Shown: positions 51,008-60,342, numbered from the stretch's first letter. The stretch is 64,000 nucleotides of DNA from Cytobacillus oceanisediminis (GCF_007830235.1 NZ_VLKI01000005.1:1-64000); one strand, 5' to 3'. A program made the numbers and translations. Notes: a model not told the origin generated them from the letters alone.

Positions 51008-51640
51008 ATGTCTTCAACCCGTCAGGATGCTTGGTCTCAAGATGAAGATTTGCTGCTTGCTGAAGTGGTGCTCCGCCATATAAGAGAAGGGGGAACTCAG
51101 CTTCAAGCGTTTGAAGAAGTAGGCAAACAGTTAAGCAGAACAGCAGCTGCATGCGGCTTCCGCTGGAATTCCTTTGTTAGAAAGCAATATAAATCAGGGA
51201 TTGAATTAGCTAAAAAACAGAGGAAAGAAATGAAAAAAAATCCTCCGGCAGCAGAAAGAGAAAAAGAAATTTCCGATGAACCTGCAGCTAAGGCAAGTGA
51301 CTATACCGGACTAGAAACAAAAGAAGACAAAAATATAATTGAGTTTGATGAATTAGTTATTTTCCTCAAAGAGTTATATGATAAAGCGAAAAAAACAGGA
51401 GAACTGGAAGATGATTCCTCAAGGGAACGTATTCAGGAATTGGAAAAACAAATGTATTACCTTGCTGCTGAAAATGAAAGATTAATTAAAGAGCTAAATA
51501 CAATGGAACAGGATTATAAGGCTTTGGTAGAGATCATGGAAAGCGCCCGCAAGCTTGTGGGGCTAAAAGATGGAGACCGCCAGAAAAATCTTAAATTCAC
51601 CGTAGATCCAGGCAGCCAGCTGGAGAAAGTTGAGAAATAG
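51008..51640 (+). CDS. ylbO: RsfA-family transcriptional regulator (YlbO/GerR-like)
   Basis: This 210-residue protein has an N-terminal Myb/SANT-like DNA-binding domain ([52 protein letters not shown]). A charged linker follows, then a long coiled coil (about 135-180; [20 protein letters not shown]). RsfA acts in the forespore, and GerR (YlbO) in the mother cell in B. subtilis. Synteny with rpmF and ylbP points to the YlbO branch. AGGAGGGATATTCTG precedes the ATG. Confidence 0.88.
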   Translation: MSSTRQDAWSQDEDLLLAEVVLRHIREGGTQLQAFEEVGKQLSRTAAACGFRWNSFVRKQYKSGIELAKKQRKEMKKNPPAAEREKEISDEPAAKASDYTGLETKEDKNIIEFDELVIFLKELYDKAKKTGELEDDSSRERIQELEKQMYYLAAENERLIKELNTMEQDYKALVEIMESARKLVGLKDGDRQKNLKFTVDPGSQLEKVEK

Positions 51641-51769
51641 GAAACAGCTCTTAATTGTGGTGCTGTTTGGATATTGCCGGAATAGAATTAAATAACATAA
51701 CTAAAGCGGACAATAGATTTGTCCGCTTTGTCACTTACTATTATTTAGATGCAAGAGTAGCCCCGGTGA

Positions 51770-52243
51770 TTAGTGGGCCTGTTCCTTAACGCCTGCAGGG
51801 AACCATGCGAGCGGGTTCTCTCCAAGGTCGCGTTCCATATCATAATTGACTGCAGAAAAGCCCATCTTCTCCCAGAAAAGTTTTGATTTTACTCGGGGAT
51901 TCGTTTTAATAGGAAGTCCAAATCCTTTTGCGAATTCCACAAGCGCTTTTCCATAGCCTTTATTTTGATAGTCCGGCAGAACTTCGAGCTTCCAAAGCTC
52001 CAAATAATCCTGAGCAGGCTCGAAATAACGGTCGAATCTTGCATCAATTTGGTAAAGGCTCATGCGTGCTACGAGTTTATCGCCGAAATAGATGCCGTAG
52101 AAAGGCGATTCACTGTCATTTTCTATAATATTAGCTTCCAGGTCCTCCAGCATGGACAATTCCTGAAGTCCATACTCTTTAAATTTTTTAAATTCTTCCA
52201 AAGTTTTGTAATTTACTTTTAATTTTTCCACTTTATAATTCAT
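51770..52243 (-). CDS. ylbP: GNAT-family acetyltransferase YlbP
   Basis: This 157-residue protein begins MNYKVEKLKVNYKTLEEFKK and carries the GNAT motif LEVLPDYQNKGYGKALVEFA and a late WEKMGFSAVNYDMERD strand-helix. It is a close YlbP-type sequence at the expected locus. The substrate is unknown. GGGGGAG precedes the ATG at 52241-52243. It is convergent with ylbO. Confidence 0.87.
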   Translation of the reverse strand: MNYKVEKLKVNYKTLEEFKKFKEYGLQELSMLEDLEANIIENDSESPFYGIYFGDKLVARMSLYQIDARFDRYFEPAQDYLELWKLEVLPDYQNKGYGKALVEFAKGFGLPIKTNPRVKSKLFWEKMGFSAVNYDMERDLGENPLAWFPAGVKEQAH

Positions 52244-52629
52244 GTAATCTCCCCCTTAGCCAAAGATGTATATAGATTCTTAAAGATGTAACCGCTTAAT
52301 AATATCTTCCGACTATTCGAAAGTTTTTTTTCTTTGTCTATTATTATATAACAAGTAAACAAAAAATTCTGCACTTAAGAAAAACTTACTATATTTTTCG
52401 TTTTTTCGCTAGTAAGCAGCTTTATCTTGATTAACATTCTAAAGGGTTATTCCGTAGTGCTTCCAGTTGAAAATCGCATAAGAATGCTAGGACATTCAGA
52501 AAAGAATTGCGAACGTCAAGTTTTCTAATAAAAATTTAGAAAGCGTTTACAAAATAAGCAGGAAAAAGGCAGAAGTTTGTAGAAATATATATTATTGCAG
52601 GATTATTATGTTTGGAAAGGGGATCGATT
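52244..52629. other. Intergenic region upstream of the acyl-CoA carboxylase operon
   Basis: This AT-rich gap of about 386 bp has no supported gene. I looked for FadR-, FapR- or cre-like palindromes and saw none that was convincing. Confidence 0.4.
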
Positions 52630-53973
52630 GTGCGAAAAATTTTGATTGCAAACAGGGGAGAAATTGCTTTGCGCATTATAAAAACCTGCCGGGAAATGGG
52701 CATTGAAACTGTTGCCGTATATTCCGATGCAGACAAGGACCTGCCTTTTGCTAAAGAAGCTACATTTGCTTTCAATATAGGTGAACCGCCTGTTAATAAA
52801 TCATATTTAAAAACAGATACCATACTTGAGATTGCCAAAAGGGAAAAAGTAGATGGAATCCATCCAGGCTATGGTTTCTTATCAGAAAACGCCAGCTTTG
52901 CCAGAGCAGTTAAAAACGCTGGAATCACTTTTATTGGTCCCGATCCTGAAACGATTGAGATGATGGGGGATAAAATTGTTTCCCGGAAAACAATGATGGA
53001 AGCAGGGGTACCGGTTGTTCCTGGAAGCGGGGAAGGAACATCTACTTTGGAGGAAGCATGCAAGCTTGCGGATTTAATGGGCTATCCGGTTATGCTGAAG
53101 GCTAGCGGCGGAGGCGGAGGGATTGGCATGGTGCGCTGTGAAAATGAGCAAGCGCTCGCTAAGTCCTTCGATTCAACAAAAACCCGTGCCAAGGCTTACT
53201 TTGGGTCTGATGAAGTATTTGTAGAAAAGTATATTCAAAATGCCAGACACGTAGAAATCCAGGTGTTCGGTGATAATCATGGAAATATCGTTCACTTATT
53301 TGAAAGAGATTGCTCCATTCAAAGGAGACACCAAAAAGTTGTTGAGGAATCACCATCTCCTTTCCTGTCAGAACAAACAAAGCAAAAGATGTATGAAACC
53401 GCTTTGACTGCGGCAGCAGCTGTTCAATATAAAAATGCAGGAACGATTGAATTTATTGTGGATGAAGAAGAAAATTTTTATTTTCTTGAAATGAACACAA
53501 GACTCCAGGTTGAACACCCTGTAACTGAACAAATTACAGGGCTTGACCTTGTAAAATGGCAGCTGCTGGCGGCCAGCGGGGAAAAACTGCCGCTTTCACA
53601 AAATGATATTAAACAGCAGGGCCACTCAATCGAATTCAGATTATATGCTGAGGATCCTAAAACCTTCCTCCCGTCACCAGGTAAATTGTCCATGTTTGAA
53701 TGGGTGGCTTCACCTGGGGTACGGGTTGATTATGGATATGTTTCTGGTACAACAGTCAGCCCATTTTATGATCCGATGGTTGCAAAATGCATTATCCATG
53801 GAGAAACCAGATTAGAGGCAATCGAAAAAGCGGTTCAATTCTTTGATGAACTGAATTTGGAAGGCATTAAAACAAATGCACCTTTATTTAAAGAGATTTT
53901 AAAAGACGAAGATTTCCGCAAAGGGAATTATTCAACAGCATTTTTAACGGAAAAGGCGTTCGCAGTCAAATAA
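52630..53973 (+). CDS. Biotin carboxylase subunit of an acyl-CoA carboxylase
   Basis: This 447-residue ATP-grasp enzyme carboxylates the biotin of its carrier partner. Family marks: RKILIANRGEIALRIIKTCR, GIHPGYGFLSENASFARAV, KASGGGGGIGMVRCE, FERDCSIQRRHQKVVEESPS and EMNTRLQVEHPVTEQITGLD. The GTG start at 52630 is 8 nt after AAAGGGGATC; an earlier in-frame ATG at 52612 overlaps the ribosome binding site. Together with the next two genes it makes a three-part carboxylase like B. subtilis YngHA-YngHB-YngE, not the housekeeping AccBC pair. One GG within the ATP loop differs slightly from AccC (GGGGGIGM). Confidence 0.88.
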   Translation: MRKILIANRGEIALRIIKTCREMGIETVAVYSDADKDLPFAKEATFAFNIGEPPVNKSYLKTDTILEIAKREKVDGIHPGYGFLSENASFARAVKNAGITFIGPDPETIEMMGDKIVSRKTMMEAGVPVVPGSGEGTSTLEEACKLADLMGYPVMLKASGGGGGIGMVRCENEQALAKSFDSTKTRAKAYFGSDEVFVEKYIQNARHVEIQVFGDNHGNIVHLFERDCSIQRRHQKVVEESPSPFLSEQTKQKMYETALTAAAAVQYKNAGTIEFIVDEEENFYFLEMNTRLQVEHPVTEQITGLDLVKWQLLAASGEKLPLSQNDIKQQGHSIEFRLYAEDPKTFLPSPGKLSMFEWVASPGVRVDYGYVSGTTVSPFYDPMVAKCIIHGETRLEAIEKAVQFFDELNLEGIKTNAPLFKEILKDEDFRKGNYSTAFLTEKAFAVK

Positions 53974-53988
53974 AAGGAGGAATTACAA

Positions 53989-54201
53989 ATGAGAGAAATT
54001 ACATCATCAATGGCAGGTACTGTATTAAATATTATGGTCGAGGCAGGCCAGGAGGTTACTGCGGGCCAGGAAGTACTTATGCTGGAATCCATGAAAATGG
54101 AGATACCAGTTGAAAGTGAGGCTTCTGGAAAAGTGGCTGAAGTAAAAGTGAACGTTGGAGACTTCGTGAACGAAGGCGATATTCTTATCGTTTTTGAATA
54201 A
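53989..54201 (+). CDS. Biotin/lipoyl-attachment carrier protein
   Basis: This 70-residue single-domain biotin carrier has the attachment motif LESMKMEIPV with Lys36 and the flanking glycine turns (VEAGQEVTAGQEV and VNVGDFVNEGDI). It starts 15 bp after the biotin carboxylase gene with AAAGGAGG. Its TAA stop (54199-54201) lies inside the 8-bp flanking repeat of repeat copy 7, which separates it from the carboxyltransferase gene. Confidence 0.92.
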   Translation: MREITSSMAGTVLNIMVEAGQEVTAGQEVLMLESMKMEIPVESEASGKVAEVKVNVGDFVNEGDILIVFE

Positions 54202-54455
54202 TTTGGCTTTTTAAAGTTAATTGTTGATTTTGGCACCCTGTTGATTGGAGCGGAAGGCGCGAGCTCCTCAAAAATGCTCTCGCATTTCCTTCGTACGGTG
54301 TTTATTCACTAATGCTGATTCAATGTTTAGCCGGAGAAGCTATGTCAAAGGGAGACTCTGCAGGCGCGTCATGCACCAAGGAGCGTCGGACCGCACACGG
54401 AAAACGAGCTTCTTGAGCGGAAATCAACAAGCAAATTTAACAGTGATAATAAATT
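54197..54455 (+). repeat. Interspersed element, copy 7 (long form), inserted in the carboxylase operon
   Basis: The body spans 54205-54447 (243 bp) with a left end GGCTTTTTAAAG and right end TTTAACAGTGAT. Flanks AATAATTT (54197-54204) and AATAAATT (54448-54455) agree at seven of eight positions. The inner sequence is more diverged than in copies 2 and 4 (for example the right shoulder reads AAACGAGCTTCTTGAGCGG), so this is an older copy. The left flank includes the stop codon of the biotin carrier gene. Confidence 0.85.
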
Positions 54456-54498
54456 ATGATCCCAAGTAGGGAAAAAATCTTATTCTAGGAGGAAGAGA

Positions 54499-56040
54499 AT
54501 GACCACTGCAAAGACATTAAATGAAACGCTGCAGGAAAGAAGCAGAGAAATTGAAGCCGGCGGACATCCAAAGTATCATGAAAAAAATGAAGCGCAAAAT
54601 AAACTCTTTGTCAGAAGACGTCTTGAGCTGCTGTTTGATGATGGATTCTACGAGGAGGATGGCAAGTTTGCAAACTGCCAGGAAAAAGATCTCCCGGCAG
54701 ATGGCGTTGTCACTGCGATTGGGAAAATCAACGGGCAAACGGTTTGCGTCATGGCGAACGATTCAACCGTAAAGGCAGGTTCCTGGGGTGCCAGAACAGT
54801 TGAAAAAATCATTCGAATCCAGGAAACTGCTGAAAAACTAAAAGTGCCTATCCTTTACCTGGTTGACTCGGCAGGGGCGCGAATTACAGATCAGCTTGAA
54901 ATGTTTCCGAATAGACGCGGAGCAGGCAGAATCTTTTACAACCAAGTAAAGCTTTCCGGCATGGTGCCGCAAATTTGTCTGTTATTTGGCCCTTCTGCTG
55001 CAGGGGGAGCTTATATTCCTGCTTTTTGTGACATTGTCATTATGGTAGACCAGAATGCTTCCATGTACTTGGGATCACCAAGAATGGCTGAAAAGGTTAT
55101 TGGCGAAAAGGTTACTCTTGAAGAAATGGGCGGAGCCCGCATGCATTGTTCAGTCAGTGGCTGTGGAGATATGCTTGCCTATAGCGAGGAAGAGGCAATT
55201 GAGTCTGCCAGAAGATATTTGGGGTATTTCCCGGCAAGCTTTAAAGAAAAGCCAGCTAATCTTGAGGCTGTTAAGCCGAAGGCAGGACGTGACCTTGAAG
55301 AAATCATCCCTAAGAATCAAAATGCCCCATTTGATATGTATGAGTGCATTGATTCATTGATAGATGAAGGAAGCTTCTTTGAAATTAAAAAGCTTTTTGC
55401 AGCGGAGCTAATTACCGGTCTTGCCCGCATCGGCGGAAGAACAGTGGGGATTATTGCCAACCAGCCGAAGGTGAAGGGCGGAGTATTGTTTGTGGACTCT
55501 GCTGACAAAGGCGCAAAATTTATTCAGCTTTGCGATGCATTCCATATTCCACTATTATTCCTGGCAGACGTTCCTGGATTTATGATTGGAACTAAGGTAG
55601 AAAGAGCAGGGATTATCCGTCATGGCGCAAAGCTGATTGCAGCTATGAGTTCCGCTACTGTTCCTAAAATCTCGGTTGTCGTTAGAAAAGCATATGGTGC
55701 AGGGCTATATGCGATGGCCGGTCCAGCATTTGAGCCTGACTGCTGCATTGCGCTTCCTACTGCGCAAATCGCCGTCATGGGGCCAGAGGCCGCTGTAAAT
55801 GCGGTCTATTCTAATAAGATTAATGCAATCGAAGATCCAAAAGAAAAAATTAAATACGTTCAGGAAAAGCAGCAGGAATATAAAGAAACGATAGATATTT
55901 ATAAACTTGCCTCAGAATTAATCGTTGACGATATTGTTTCGCCATCAGATTTAAGAAATGTCCTGATTAACCGTTTTGATCTGTATGAAACGAAAGAATT
56001 AACATTTAGCGTACGCAAGCACCCAGTTTACCCGGTTTAA
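54499..56040 (+). CDS. Acyl-CoA carboxylase carboxyltransferase (beta) subunit
   Basis: This 513-residue member of the carboxyl transferase family (propionyl-, methylcrotonyl- or other acyl-CoA carboxylase beta) transfers the carboxyl group from biotin to the acyl-CoA. The N-terminal half has LYLVDSAGARITDQLEMFPN and FGPSAAGGAYIPAFCDIVIM. The C-terminal half has VDSADKGAKFIQLCDAFHIP, FLADVPGFMIGTKVERAGII, the second oxyanion hole VVRKAYGAGLYAMAGPAFEP and AVMGPEAAVNAVY. It resembles YngE of B. subtilis. AGGAGGAAGAG precedes the ATG. The substrate (propionyl-, methylcrotonyl- or another CoA) is unresolved. Confidence 0.88.
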   Translation: MTTAKTLNETLQERSREIEAGGHPKYHEKNEAQNKLFVRRRLELLFDDGFYEEDGKFANCQEKDLPADGVVTAIGKINGQTVCVMANDSTVKAGSWGARTVEKIIRIQETAEKLKVPILYLVDSAGARITDQLEMFPNRRGAGRIFYNQVKLSGMVPQICLLFGPSAAGGAYIPAFCDIVIMVDQNASMYLGSPRMAEKVIGEKVTLEEMGGARMHCSVSGCGDMLAYSEEEAIESARRYLGYFPASFKEKPANLEAVKPKAGRDLEEIIPKNQNAPFDMYECIDSLIDEGSFFEIKKLFAAELITGLARIGGRTVGIIANQPKVKGGVLFVDSADKGAKFIQLCDAFHIPLLFLADVPGFMIGTKVERAGIIRHGAKLIAAMSSATVPKISVVVRKAYGAGLYAMAGPAFEPDCCIALPTAQIAVMGPEAAVNAVYSNKINAIEDPKEKIKYVQEKQQEYKETIDIYKLASELIVDDIVSPSDLRNVLINRFDLYETKELTFSVRKHPVYPV

Positions 56041-56052
56041 TATAAGCAAATG

Positions 56053-56093
56053 AAAAATCCCTTTTTCGGAATTTCGAAAAAGGGATTTTTTTA
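56053..56093 (+). terminator. Terminator of the acyl-CoA carboxylase operon
   Basis: AAAAATCCCTTTTTCG (56053-56068) pairs with CGAAAAAGGGATTTTT (56075-56090), a perfect 16-bp stem. Confidence 0.92.
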
Positions 56094-56232
56094 AAGGATT
56101 TCTTTAAATGAAGATGGAATTAAAAAATAAATGTATTATTTGAAAAAATTGAGTAAACATTCCAATTTACCCATGTTTTACTTTATTTTGATAAAATATG
56201 ACCAATGACAAAATTGATTATGGGAGTAAGCT

Positions 56233-57117
56233 ATGAAGATTGCTATTATCGGCGGGGGGGCCATAGGCCTTTTATTTGCCCATTATTTAAATGAACACCA
56301 TAACGTGCAGGTGTTTGTTAGAAATAAAAGCCAGGCGGATAGGCTACGTTCACAGGGTCTTATATTTGAAAGGGATGGGAAATGCTTTAACCACCCTATC
56401 CAGGCAAGCCTTTTTTCAGAATGGAAGGGCGAAGAGGATTTAACAATCGTTTCTGTGAAACAGTACAGTATTCAAGAGGTTGTTAGCAGCATGAAGAAAA
56501 TGAGCCACGGCCGTCACTTATCATTGCTGTTTCTCCAAAATGGCATGGGGCATTTAAAGTGGATTCAAAATCTCCAAGCTTATCATCTGTTTGTAGGAAG
56601 TGTTGAACATGGTGCTTTAAAAGCAGAATCAGGCACTGTTTTGCATACTGGAATAGGGGTAACCAAGCTGGCTGCCATAAAAGGCGATTTAACTTTTTTA
56701 AAGGCAATTTCTGAATCGGCATCAAACTATTTTCCTTTTGTTTATAACCAGAATTATAAAGGAATGCTGATTGAAAAGCTGATTGTTAACTCTGTTATTA
56801 ATCCATTGACTGCTGTGCTTCATGTCAGAAATGGGGAGCTTCTGGAAAATCAGTATTATTACCGTTTGTTTATAAAGCTGTTTGACGAAGTAAGTACCAT
56901 ATTGGACATATCCGATAAAGAGGCAGCTTTCAACCATGTGAAAAAGATTTGCAGGGATACAGGGAATAATCGATCCTCCATGCTGAAGGATATTGAAGAA
57001 GGCCGACATACAGAAATTGATTCCATCCTGGGCTATATCCTTGAGGAAGCAGATAGAAAGAAGATGGAGGCTCCTTATTCTTTATGCCTTTATTGTTTGG
57101 TTAAGGGGAAGGAGTAA
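56233..57117 (+). CDS. panE: 2-Dehydropantoate 2-reductase (ketopantoate reductase)
   Basis: This 294-residue NADPH-dependent enzyme makes pantoate for CoA synthesis. The N-terminal Rossmann motif is IIGGGAIGLLFAHYL, followed by LTIVSVKQYSIQEVV and LFLQNGMGHL. The C-terminal helical domain carries the catalytic Lys and Asn region (KLIVNSVINPLTAVL) and EIDSILGYILEEADRK. It equals B. subtilis ylbQ. It ends 15 bp before the DUF3397 gene and probably shares a transcript with it. Confidence 0.93.
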   Translation: MKIAIIGGGAIGLLFAHYLNEHHNVQVFVRNKSQADRLRSQGLIFERDGKCFNHPIQASLFSEWKGEEDLTIVSVKQYSIQEVVSSMKKMSHGRHLSLLFLQNGMGHLKWIQNLQAYHLFVGSVEHGALKAESGTVLHTGIGVTKLAAIKGDLTFLKAISESASNYFPFVYNQNYKGMLIEKLIVNSVINPLTAVLHVRNGELLENQYYYRLFIKLFDEVSTILDISDKEAAFNHVKKICRDTGNNRSSMLKDIEEGRHTEIDSILGYILEEADRKKMEAPYSLCLYCLVKGKE

Positions 57118-57132
57118 AAAGGGGGAAATGAA

Positions 57133-57528
57133 TTGAATACAGTCTTTTCGGCTTTTATCGCCACATTGGTTACAATTCCGTTGCTGGGATATCTTGCTGT
57201 GTTTATTATCAGTAAACAAATAACAAAAAAACACAGAAGATCTGTACACATTGCTTTGGATGTCAGCACTTTTTTATTTATACTGTCTGTCCATTTTTTA
57301 ATTGTTGTTATTTGGGGAAAATCATATTTATGGATGATTCTTTTATCATTGCTTTTTACAGCCTTAATTTTTGTTATTATTCATTGGAGAGTTAAACAGG
57401 AAATAAGCCTGCGTGTTATGTTTAAAGGATTTTGGAGATTCAATTTCCTCTTATACTTTTCCGTGTATGTTGTCCTCATTATTATTGGGCTGATCCAAAG
57501 GGTCACGGCTGTTGTTTTCATACCTTAA
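57133..57528 (+). CDS. DUF3397 family membrane protein
   Basis: The 131-residue protein has four hydrophobic helices (about 5-28, 42-66, 70-88 and 100-127) and a basic loop SKQITKKHRRSVHIALDVST. DUF3397 proteins are regularly found between panE and bshC in Bacillus. Function unknown. The TTG start at 57133 lies after GGGGG; an ATG in another phase nearby is closed by an immediate stop. Confidence 0.82.
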   Translation: MNTVFSAFIATLVTIPLLGYLAVFIISKQITKKHRRSVHIALDVSTFLFILSVHFLIVVIWGKSYLWMILLSLLFTALIFVIIHWRVKQEISLRVMFKGFWRFNFLLYFSVYVVLIIIGLIQRVTAVVFIP

Positions 57529-57632
57529 AGAGCATTGCAGCTAGAAATAAAATATATCTAGAATTGAAACATTTAGATAAGCAAAGTTTTTTTCTTTTCA
57601 ATTCAGACAATGTTATACTCAGAAGATGAAAT

Positions 57633-57957
57633 AAAGTTCGTGTTCAAAATGGGAGACAAAAAGAGCCGAGACTATCAAGGAAGCGCAGTTTTGAGGATCG
57701 AAGGATAAGCTCGAAACTACAATGGCATATTCCTCGTAAAAAACACCTTGCTTTTTCGAGAATATGGTTTTGCTGCGTGTGGGAGTAGTAAAGCTGACGC
57801 AGCCTGACTAAAGATCGCAGCGATCAAAAGCTGCAACTTTTGGTCGAGCGACAAATCTCATCCACAAGTTCCTTATCCTCCTGTGGTGAACGTCGGATCA
57901 TCACATTGTGTGCAAGAGATTCGACTGGGCTATTCCAGGACTTTTTGAACAACGTTT
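57633..57957 (+). repeat. Structured ~325-bp element with inverted ends upstream of bshC
   Basis: This is a 459-bp gap between genes. Left end TTCGTGTTCAAAATGGG and right end GACTTTTTGAACAACG contain the inverted pair TGTTCAAAA/TTTTTGAACA. Inside are GATCGCAGCGATC, CTCGTAAA...TTTTTCGAG and other short inverted repeats, but no open frame of note. A TATACT box (57614-57619) lies just upstream. The style resembles interspersed elements I have seen in other Bacillus genomes, but there is only one copy here. Alternatively it is simply the structured leader of bshC. Confidence 0.5.
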
Positions 57958-57987
57958 GAAAAATGGAATCAGAAAGGAAGTTCATTA

Positions 57988-59622
57988 ATGGAGATTCTTA
58001 ATCTCTCATTGCCGGCCACCAACCGGTTTGCAACAGACTATACAGCACAAACCGAAGAACTCATGCAGTTTTTTCACTATCGCTATAATTCTTCTTCAGA
58101 TTATAAAGCGCGGTTAGGGGAATTAAAGGATCGGTCATTTATGAGAAATGAGCTTTCTGAATATATCGGAAAGTTTATGGACCGCTTTCCTGCCTCTGCA
58201 GCAGTACATCAATCTCTTGAAAAGCTGAAGCAAGAAAATAGCGCTGTTATTATTGGAGGGCAGCAGGCCGGAATTCTGACGGGCCCGCTTTATACCATAC
58301 ATAAAATTATATCGATTATCTCACTTGCCAAACAAAAGGAAAAAGAACTGGGTATTCCTGTCGTCCCCGTTTTCTGGATTGCTGGGGAGGATCACGATTA
58401 TCAGGAAGTCAACCATGTGTTTGTTGAAAAGGCAAATAAAATGGAAAAATTGATTTATCCTGAAAAGGTATTTGAAAAAAGTATGGTTTCCAATATTTGC
58501 TTGGATCGTGATAAATGCAAGTCATGGGTGGAGGCGATCATTGAGTCATTTGGGGAGACAGAATATACAAAAGGGCTCCTTAAAGCACTGCGTGAAAGCA
58601 TAAACCAATCTGAAAGCTTTGTTGATTTTTTTGCAGGGATTATCATGCATCTGTTTAAAGATACAGGATTGCTGCTGGTCGATTCTGGAGATCCAAATTT
58701 GCGTATACTTGAAAGAGACATATTTACAAAACAGATTGAAAGCTTCCAGGAAATAACCAAAAGGGTGAAGGATCAGCAAGATCAGCTGGAACGCACTGGC
58801 TTTCCTAATGCGATTGAAATTAGCGAAAATGCTGCAAATCTATTTTATTACGATGAAAAGCATAAGGAAAGAATACTTCTTGAATATAATCAGGAGAAAA
58901 AGGTATTCACTGGGAAAGAATGTTTCCACGAGTTTACGATGGATGAGCTTTTGGAGATTGCAGAAAAATATCCTGAAAGGCTAAGCAATAATGTTGTGAC
59001 GAGGCCAATCACGCAGGAATGGCTGTTTCCAACATTGGCTTTTATAGCGGGACCGGGTGAAATTGCCTATTGGGCTGAGCTGAAGAAGGCATTTGAGTTG
59101 TTTGGAATGAAAATGCCTCCAATTATGCCTCGGCTAAATATTACGATTTTAGAACGCTCAGTAGAAAGCGACATGAAGGAAATAGGCCTTGATTTGCAGG
59201 AAGTGCTTACCTTCGGGACAGAAGCAAAGAAAAATGATTATCTTGAGCATGTTAAAAATGAAAGCATTGAAGAGCAGTTCAGTAAAACAAAAGAGCAGTT
59301 AAAGCAAAACTATGTTTTAATAGAAGAGTTAACCGGGAAAGAAGCCTATTCCCTGCTCCCAATGTTAAAGAAAAACGAGGAACTGCTTGTAAAGCAGATG
59401 GATTTTATGGAGTCTAAAATTCAGCAAACAATCCAGAAAAAGCATGATGTAACCATTAATAAGTATGAAAAAGTGGAAAATACTTTAAGGCCGGGAGGGT
59501 CTCCGCAAGAGAGAGTCTGGAATGGGCTGTATTACATTAATAAATATGGTATTAGTTTTGTGAATGATCTTTTGGAGTGTCCCTTTGTATTTGATGGAAC
59601 ACACAAAGTCATAAAAATTTAA
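57988..59622 (+). CDS. bshC: Bacillithiol biosynthesis cysteine-adding enzyme BshC
   Basis: The 544-residue cytosolic protein is proposed to add cysteine to glucosamine-malate, completing bacillithiol, the main low-molecular-weight thiol of Bacillus. Family marks: NSAVIIGGQQAGILTGPLYT, PVFWIAGEDHDYQEVNHVFV, RPITQEWLFPTLAFIAGPGE, MPPIMPRLNITILE and RVWNGLYYINKYGISFVNDL. The core is Rossmann-like with a long coiled coil. AGAAAGGAAG precedes the ATG. It corresponds to B. subtilis yllA, between the DUF3397 gene and mraZ. Confidence 0.95.
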   Translation: MEILNLSLPATNRFATDYTAQTEELMQFFHYRYNSSSDYKARLGELKDRSFMRNELSEYIGKFMDRFPASAAVHQSLEKLKQENSAVIIGGQQAGILTGPLYTIHKIISIISLAKQKEKELGIPVVPVFWIAGEDHDYQEVNHVFVEKANKMEKLIYPEKVFEKSMVSNICLDRDKCKSWVEAIIESFGETEYTKGLLKALRESINQSESFVDFFAGIIMHLFKDTGLLLVDSGDPNLRILERDIFTKQIESFQEITKRVKDQQDQLERTGFPNAIEISENAANLFYYDEKHKERILLEYNQEKKVFTGKECFHEFTMDELLEIAEKYPERLSNNVVTRPITQEWLFPTLAFIAGPGEIAYWAELKKAFELFGMKMPPIMPRLNITILERSVESDMKEIGLDLQEVLTFGTEAKKNDYLEHVKNESIEEQFSKTKEQLKQNYVLIEELTGKEAYSLLPMLKKNEELLVKQMDFMESKIQQTIQKKHDVTINKYEKVENTLRPGGSPQERVWNGLYYINKYGISFVNDLLECPFVFDGTHKVIKI

Positions 59623-59642
59623 TATTCGCCAATATTCTTCTG

Positions 59643-59673
59643 CCTTATCCTTCTGGATAAGGTCTTTTTTTTA
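59643..59673 (+). terminator. bshC terminator
   Basis: CCTTATCC (59643-59650) pairs with GGATAAGG (59655-59662), followed by TCTTTTTTTT. Confidence 0.88.
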
Positions 59674-59854
59674 CCTTTTTAAGCAAAAGATAAAGGCTAA
59701 AATATTGGTGTGCCAGCATGTATACAGCAAGAAGAAGTCTGTGAAAAAACCGTAATCCTCTTAAAGAAATTGTAATAATAAGACGAACGGAAATTCCGTC
59801 AAAAACTCTAGGGAGGCAGGATTTTAAATGCAGTGGTAGAATAATTAAAAACAT

Positions 59855-59909
59855 GTGGAGGAAAGTGGGGGAATGTGGTACATTTGAGTTAGAAAGTGGG
59901 TGCAGTGGG
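59855..59909 (+). promoter_or_regulatory. MraZ operator: phased GTGG repeats
   Basis: GTGG occurs at 59855, 59865 and 59875, exactly 10 bp apart, with two more at 59896 and 59905 just before the mraZ start. MraZ binds direct repeats of this kind, spaced by one helical turn, ahead of its own gene and represses the division and wall cluster (established in several bacteria). Autoregulation here is a direct inference. The last two copies also lie where the ribosome binding site must be. Confidence 0.75.
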
Positions 59910-59910
59910 A

Positions 59911-60342
59911 ATGTTCATGGGTGAGTTCCATCATAACGTTGATAATAAAGGCCGTCTCATCGTGCCTGCCAAGTTCCGGGACAACTTGGGCGAAACCTTT
60001 GTTTTGACTCGCGGACTCGATCAATGTTTGTTTGGCTACCCGATGGACGAGTGGAGGCTGCTTGAAGAAAAATTAAAAGGCTTGCCTCTTACAAAAAAAG
60101 ATGCCCGCGCTTTTACCCGTTTTTTCTTTTCAGGTGCTACTGAATGTGAAATAGACAAGCAAGGAAGAATAAATATTGCTTCCCCGCTTCTGCAATATGC
60201 AAAATTGGAAAAAGAATGTGTAGTACTGGGCGTTTCCAATCGGATTGAAATATGGAGCAAGAATCTTTGGGAAGATTATTTTGCAGAATCAGAGGAATCT
60301 TTTGCTGATATTGCAGAAAATATGATTGGGTTTGATATATAA
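59911..60342 (+). CDS. mraZ: Transcriptional regulator MraZ
   Basis: This 143-residue protein consists of two AbrB-like swapped-hairpin domains: [20 protein letters not shown] and the second [33 protein letters not shown] lies between them and the protein ends AENMIGFDI. MraZ forms a ring of several subunits and represses the dcw operon. The start at 59911 gives the exact family N-terminus; an upstream in-frame codon at 59896 would cover a GTGG operator repeat. Confidence 0.95.
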   Translation: MFMGEFHHNVDNKGRLIVPAKFRDNLGETFVLTRGLDQCLFGYPMDEWRLLEEKLKGLPLTKKDARAFTRFFFSGATECEIDKQGRINIASPLLQYAKLEKECVVLGVSNRIEIWSKNLWEDYFAESEESFADIAENMIGFDI

